Source of the DNA: an uncultured Mollicutes bacterium | Lineage (GTDB): Bacteria > Bacillota_I > Bacilli_A > RFN20 > CAG-288 | Direction: 5' to 3' | DNA length: 28,374 nucleotides | Assembly: GCA_900549915.1 (NCBI GenBank) | Contig: URQF01000007.1 | Location: forward strand, 1-28,374 | Shown here: piece after piece, positions 25,996 to 28,374 of the stretch | How the letters are laid out: every line of letters starts with the position of its first letter | How positions within the stretch are numbered: position 1 is the stretch's first letter | Made by a program: the position numbers and the translations under genes | The notes under the pieces: model-generated | Seen by the model: the letters and a program-made list of their open reading frames with translations, nothing else | Database searches by the model: none | What the model was told of the DNA's origin: nothing

Positions 25996-26752
25996 CAGCC
26001 CATTCCAGTGCAAGTGGATTCACACCCTGCTCCCGGGTCATCTTAAATTCATAAATATATTCTTTGAGGCTCTCTACATCCCAGTCTGCGTAGCGATTTT
26101 CCCGGATCTGGCGGAATGCTTCGCATTCCATATGTATGAGAGCTTCTATTAATTCTTTCTTTTCTGCAGACGCTTCCTGTCTGTCAAACTGCTCCTGCTG
26201 TTGTTTCCGGATTACTGCAAGCAGCCTGTCGATCTGCCGGCGTATCACCATGGTCTGTTTCTGATATTCCGGCTTTCCCTGAATAACCGCAAGTGCCTTT
26301 TCCAGACATTCCACTGCCCGCTCATACTCCTGCGTCTCCTGAAATAAGAGTCCCAGATTTTTATACAGACTTGCATAGTAGGTATCATCCGGTGCAAAAT
26401 GTTTTTCAAATACCGGAAATGCTTCCATATATAATTGGTAAGCTCCAGGTAACTTGCCTGCTTCCCGGCAGGCATTTGCCACATTCAAAAGTGTTGTACC
26501 GAAAACAGCCGTCTTGGTCATGCCAAGCTGTTTCATCAGCTCGATCGCCTGTGCGCCGTAGGCTACTGCCTTATCCGGCTTTCCCGTTTCTTTCTGATAG
26601 CCGGTCATTTCGTTTAGCAGAGCGATCAGACTGTTATAATCGCCCTCCTGCTGTGCCCGCCCCATGGCAGCGATCAGAAAATCCTCCGTTTCCTCTATTC
26701 TGCCCATTTGAAGCAGTTCATCCAGTTGTTTATAAACAAGCTCCATATTCAT
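25982..26752 (-). CDS. Tetratricopeptide-repeat protein
   Basis: About 256 residues of antiparallel helix pairs with TPR spacing: TGKPDKAVAYGAQAIELMKQ, CREAGKLPGAYQLYMEAF and YERAVECLEKALAVI carry the small-residue/aromatic pattern of the repeat, in at least three to four units between about 35 and 170. A charged, Gln-rich helical part and a C-terminal RENRYADWDVESLKEY stretch follow. No signal peptide or membrane segment. It is presumably a cytoplasmic protein-protein adaptor; partners are unknown. ATG 26752 is favoured over ATG 26761 because AAAGGA abuts the latter but stands at normal distance from the former. It lies downstream of sigE on the same strand, about 200 bp away, with no evidence that they are co-regulated. 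Confidence 0.8.
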   Translation of the reverse strand: MNMELVYKQLDELLQMGRIEETEDFLIAAMGRAQQEGDYNSLIALLNEMTGYQKETGKPDKAVAYGAQAIELMKQLGMTKTAVFGTTLLNVANACREAGKLPGAYQLYMEAFPVFEKHFAPDDTYYASLYKNLGLLFQETQEYERAVECLEKALAVIQGKPEYQKQTMVIRRQIDRLLAVIRKQQQEQFDRQEASAEKKELIEALIHMECEAFRQIRENRYADWDVESLKEYIYEFKMTREQGVNPLALEWAEKNE

Positions 26753-26959
26753 TCGTATCATTCCTTTATGTCACTATTCAACTTCTTATCCGCAAAATCT
26801 GCATCTTACTCTGGCTTATTCAATTCCAGTTCCTGCAAAATCCGTTATGCAGATAGAGGATAAAAGCAGCAGGTAAGACACTATATTATTAGAACAAAGC
26901 CGAATAGCCTATTTTTATTTACAAAATAAGTGTATCATATGCAGCAGGAATCTTCAAAT

Positions 26960-27688
26960 CTACACCATCTCCTTTTTCAGCCGCTTCATGATCTTTTTCT
27001 CCAGTCTTGATATGTAAGACTGTGAAATGCCCAGAAGATCTGCCACCTCCTTTTGCGTCATTGCCTCTTCCTCGCGGTTGTTCAGACCGAACCTGAGACT
27101 GATGATCAGCTTTTCCCGGTCAGAAAGCTTGGAAAGTGCCTTTTTCAGCATTTTCTGTTCGGCTTCATTTTCCATATCTTTATAAATAATATCCTCATCC
27201 GTTCCCAGAATATCCGAAAGAAGCAGCTCATTGCCATCCCAGTCCACATTCAGAGGCTCATCAATGCTGACTTCCATCCTGACCTTATTATTCCGCCTTA
27301 AATACATCAGGATTTCATTTTCAATGCATCTGCTGGCATAGGTCGCCAGCTTGATATTTTTTTCAGGATTATAAGTATTGATCGCTTTGATGAGACCGAT
27401 CGTTCCGATGGAGATCAGATCCTCAACACCGATTCCCGTATTATCAAATTTCTTTGCAATGTATACGACCAGTCTGAGATTATGCTCGATCAATACCTGT
27501 TTTGCATCCTTTTCCATATCTGTTGCAAGCTGGCTGATCCTTTCATTTTCTTCTTCCTGAGAAAGCGGCGGTGGCAGCACATCCGTCCCTCCAATATAGT
27601 GCACCTCCCCCTGTCTGGAGAACCAGAAGCTGCTTTCTCTCTGCAAAAGTCTGAACTGTAATCCCGGTACTACCACTTTTAAAATCAT
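26960..27688 (-). CDS. sigE: Sporulation sigma factor SigE (pro-sigma-E)
   Basis: Mother-cell sigma factor of early sporulation, made as an inactive precursor. The 242-residue product has a short hydrophobic/basic pro-region, then the processing-site region EVHYIGGTDVLPPPLS (about 28-43), region 2 (NLRLVVYIAKKFDNTGIGVE, RCIENEILMYLRRN), the PLNVDWDGNELLLSDILGTD stretch typical of SigE, and region 4 with the helix-turn-helix EVADLLGISQSYISRLEKK. ATG 27688 is chosen over one six codons upstream because a perfect AGGAGG (27694-27699) precedes it at 5 bp. It follows spoIIGA by 22 bp in the usual order, so activation by the SpoIIGA protease is expected. It shows that block C comes from an endospore-forming Firmicute. 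Confidence 0.96.
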   Translation of the reverse strand: MILKVVVPGLQFRLLQRESSFWFSRQGEVHYIGGTDVLPPPLSQEEENERISQLATDMEKDAKQVLIEHNLRLVVYIAKKFDNTGIGVEDLISIGTIGLIKAINTYNPEKNIKLATYASRCIENEILMYLRRNNKVRMEVSIDEPLNVDWDGNELLLSDILGTDEDIIYKDMENEAEQKMLKKALSKLSDREKLIISLRFGLNNREEEAMTQKEVADLLGISQSYISRLEKKIMKRLKKEMV

Positions 27689-27710
27689 GTTTTCCTCCTG
27701 TCTCATGCCT

Positions 27711-28374
27711 TTATTCCCAAAATGCCGGATGCAAAATCACCTGATATTCCGCCTTATGACTTAATTTCCCGTGATATATGCCAAGCATGACCTTTCTGTA
27801 TCTTTTTTTCTGTTCTGCCTGCCCGATCCAGCATTCCTCTGCCAATATGCCACGGAGCATTCCATTGGATCTTCCGATCGACCGGAATGGGATCAAAAAG
27901 CATCTGTCATTTGGAAGTGATATTTCATGTTCTGTAAAAAGCGTCTGCTCCACGATCATGACCGGTTTTCCGGTCGTTGGCTCCCTGAGTGCATTGCCTG
28001 TATCCAGCAGTCCGGTGCAGTCGATCTGCTTTCCTTCCCAAAGGATCGTGACCGGCAAAAGCAGCTCTTCTTTCTGCTTCTGCCTTTGGATCTGCTTCCA
28101 TAAAGAGCGAAAAAACAACCAGCCAAAAAGTCCTGTTCCCAGAAGGAAATACAGCCTGTGCTGCCCTCTGCTTCCTATAAACCGTCCCAGAAATCGAAGC
28201 ATTCCTTCCAGTACAAACGCGCTTCCATACAAAAACAAAAGTGCAGGCAGATATTCCAGACGCTTTAACGGATAGCTCAGAAGCAGCATACACAATCCTG
28301 CGATCAGGTTGCACACCTGCAACAGAACGAACTGCGGATGCAGCAGGCACAAAACCGCTGCCGAGATTCCTCCC
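27711..28374 (-). CDS. spoIIGA: Sporulation sigma-E processing peptidase SpoIIGA (partial)
   Basis: C-terminal portion of the membrane aspartic protease that cleaves the pro-region of sigma-E. The frame is open to the right edge of the window, so the 5' end is missing. About 220 residues remain: three or so membrane segments (LLQVCNLIAGLCMLLLSY, PALLFLYGSAFVLEGMLRF, LYFLLGTGLFGWLFF), a charged linker, and the protease domain with the catalytic GLLDTGNALREP and a following KPVMIVE. The family forms an active dimer with one Asp from each chain. It ends at TAA 22 bp before sigE, the conserved arrangement. Any TTG or ATG inside this piece is not the true start. Confidence 0.93.
   Translation of the reverse strand, partial: GGISAAVLCLLHPQFVLLQVCNLIAGLCMLLLSYPLKRLEYLPALLFLYGSAFVLEGMLRFLGRFIGSRGQHRLYFLLGTGLFGWLFFRSLWKQIQRQKQKEELLLPVTILWEGKQIDCTGLLDTGNALREPTTGKPVMIVEQTLFTEHEISLPNDRCFLIPFRSIGRSNGMLRGILAEECWIGQAEQKKRYRKVMLGIYHGKLSHKAEYQVILHPAFWE

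Noticed and set aside
1..28374. CRISPR arrays, tRNA or rRNA genes, insertion sequences
   Set aside because: No regularly spaced repeats, no T-loop-like GGTTCGAATCC pattern in a cloverleaf context, no rRNA-like stretch and no transposase motif were seen by eye on either strand.

Overview
The window is a mosaic of three blocks that differ in codon use, base composition and gene content. Block A (about 1-12,060) carries six plus-strand genes: a GH3 glycosidase, a GT2 glycosyltransferase, a zinc-ribbon membrane protein, an anchored endonuclease/exonuclease/phosphatase-fold protein, a giant SF1 helicase-nuclease and a ZIP metal transporter. In this block the codon AGG behaves as methionine, not arginine. 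AGG falls on conserved Met or large hydrophobic positions, invariant Arg residues use CGN or AGA, and internal ATG is almost absent (5 in 1617 codons of the helicase). This matches the AGG-to-Met reassignment reported by Shulgina and Eddy (eLife 2021, from memory) in a clade of uncultivated Bacilli, so block A probably comes from a gut-type member of that lineage.

Block B (about 12,060-19,030, AT-rich) starts with a decayed gene fragment. It then holds a minus-strand type I restriction operon: the end of an HsdS specificity subunit, HsdR, a DUF2971 protein and two different GIY-YIG nuclease-fold proteins, closed by a strong bidirectional terminator. Here Met is ATG, and AGG encodes conserved Arg in HsdR, so the code is standard.

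Block C (about 19,040-28,374, higher GC) looks like a spore-forming Lachnospiraceae/Clostridia chromosome. It has an Xre regulator plus the 5' five-sixths of a second, unrelated hsdR, a 5'-truncated AlbA_2-type ATP-binding protein, truA, a DUF4317 protein, an SGNH hydrolase, a TPR protein, and the spoIIGA-sigE sporulation operon.

B and C join inside one open reading frame, at an 11-T homopolymer (19,028-19,038), giving an HsdR::HsdS hybrid. A and B join just after the ZIP stop codon. No hsdM is present. Two genetic codes cannot share one genome, so the window is most simply a chimeric (metagenomic) assembly; recent transfer of B into either neighbour is the alternative. The main biological interest is the sense-codon reassignment in block A. 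All protein names below are motif-based; no database search was run.
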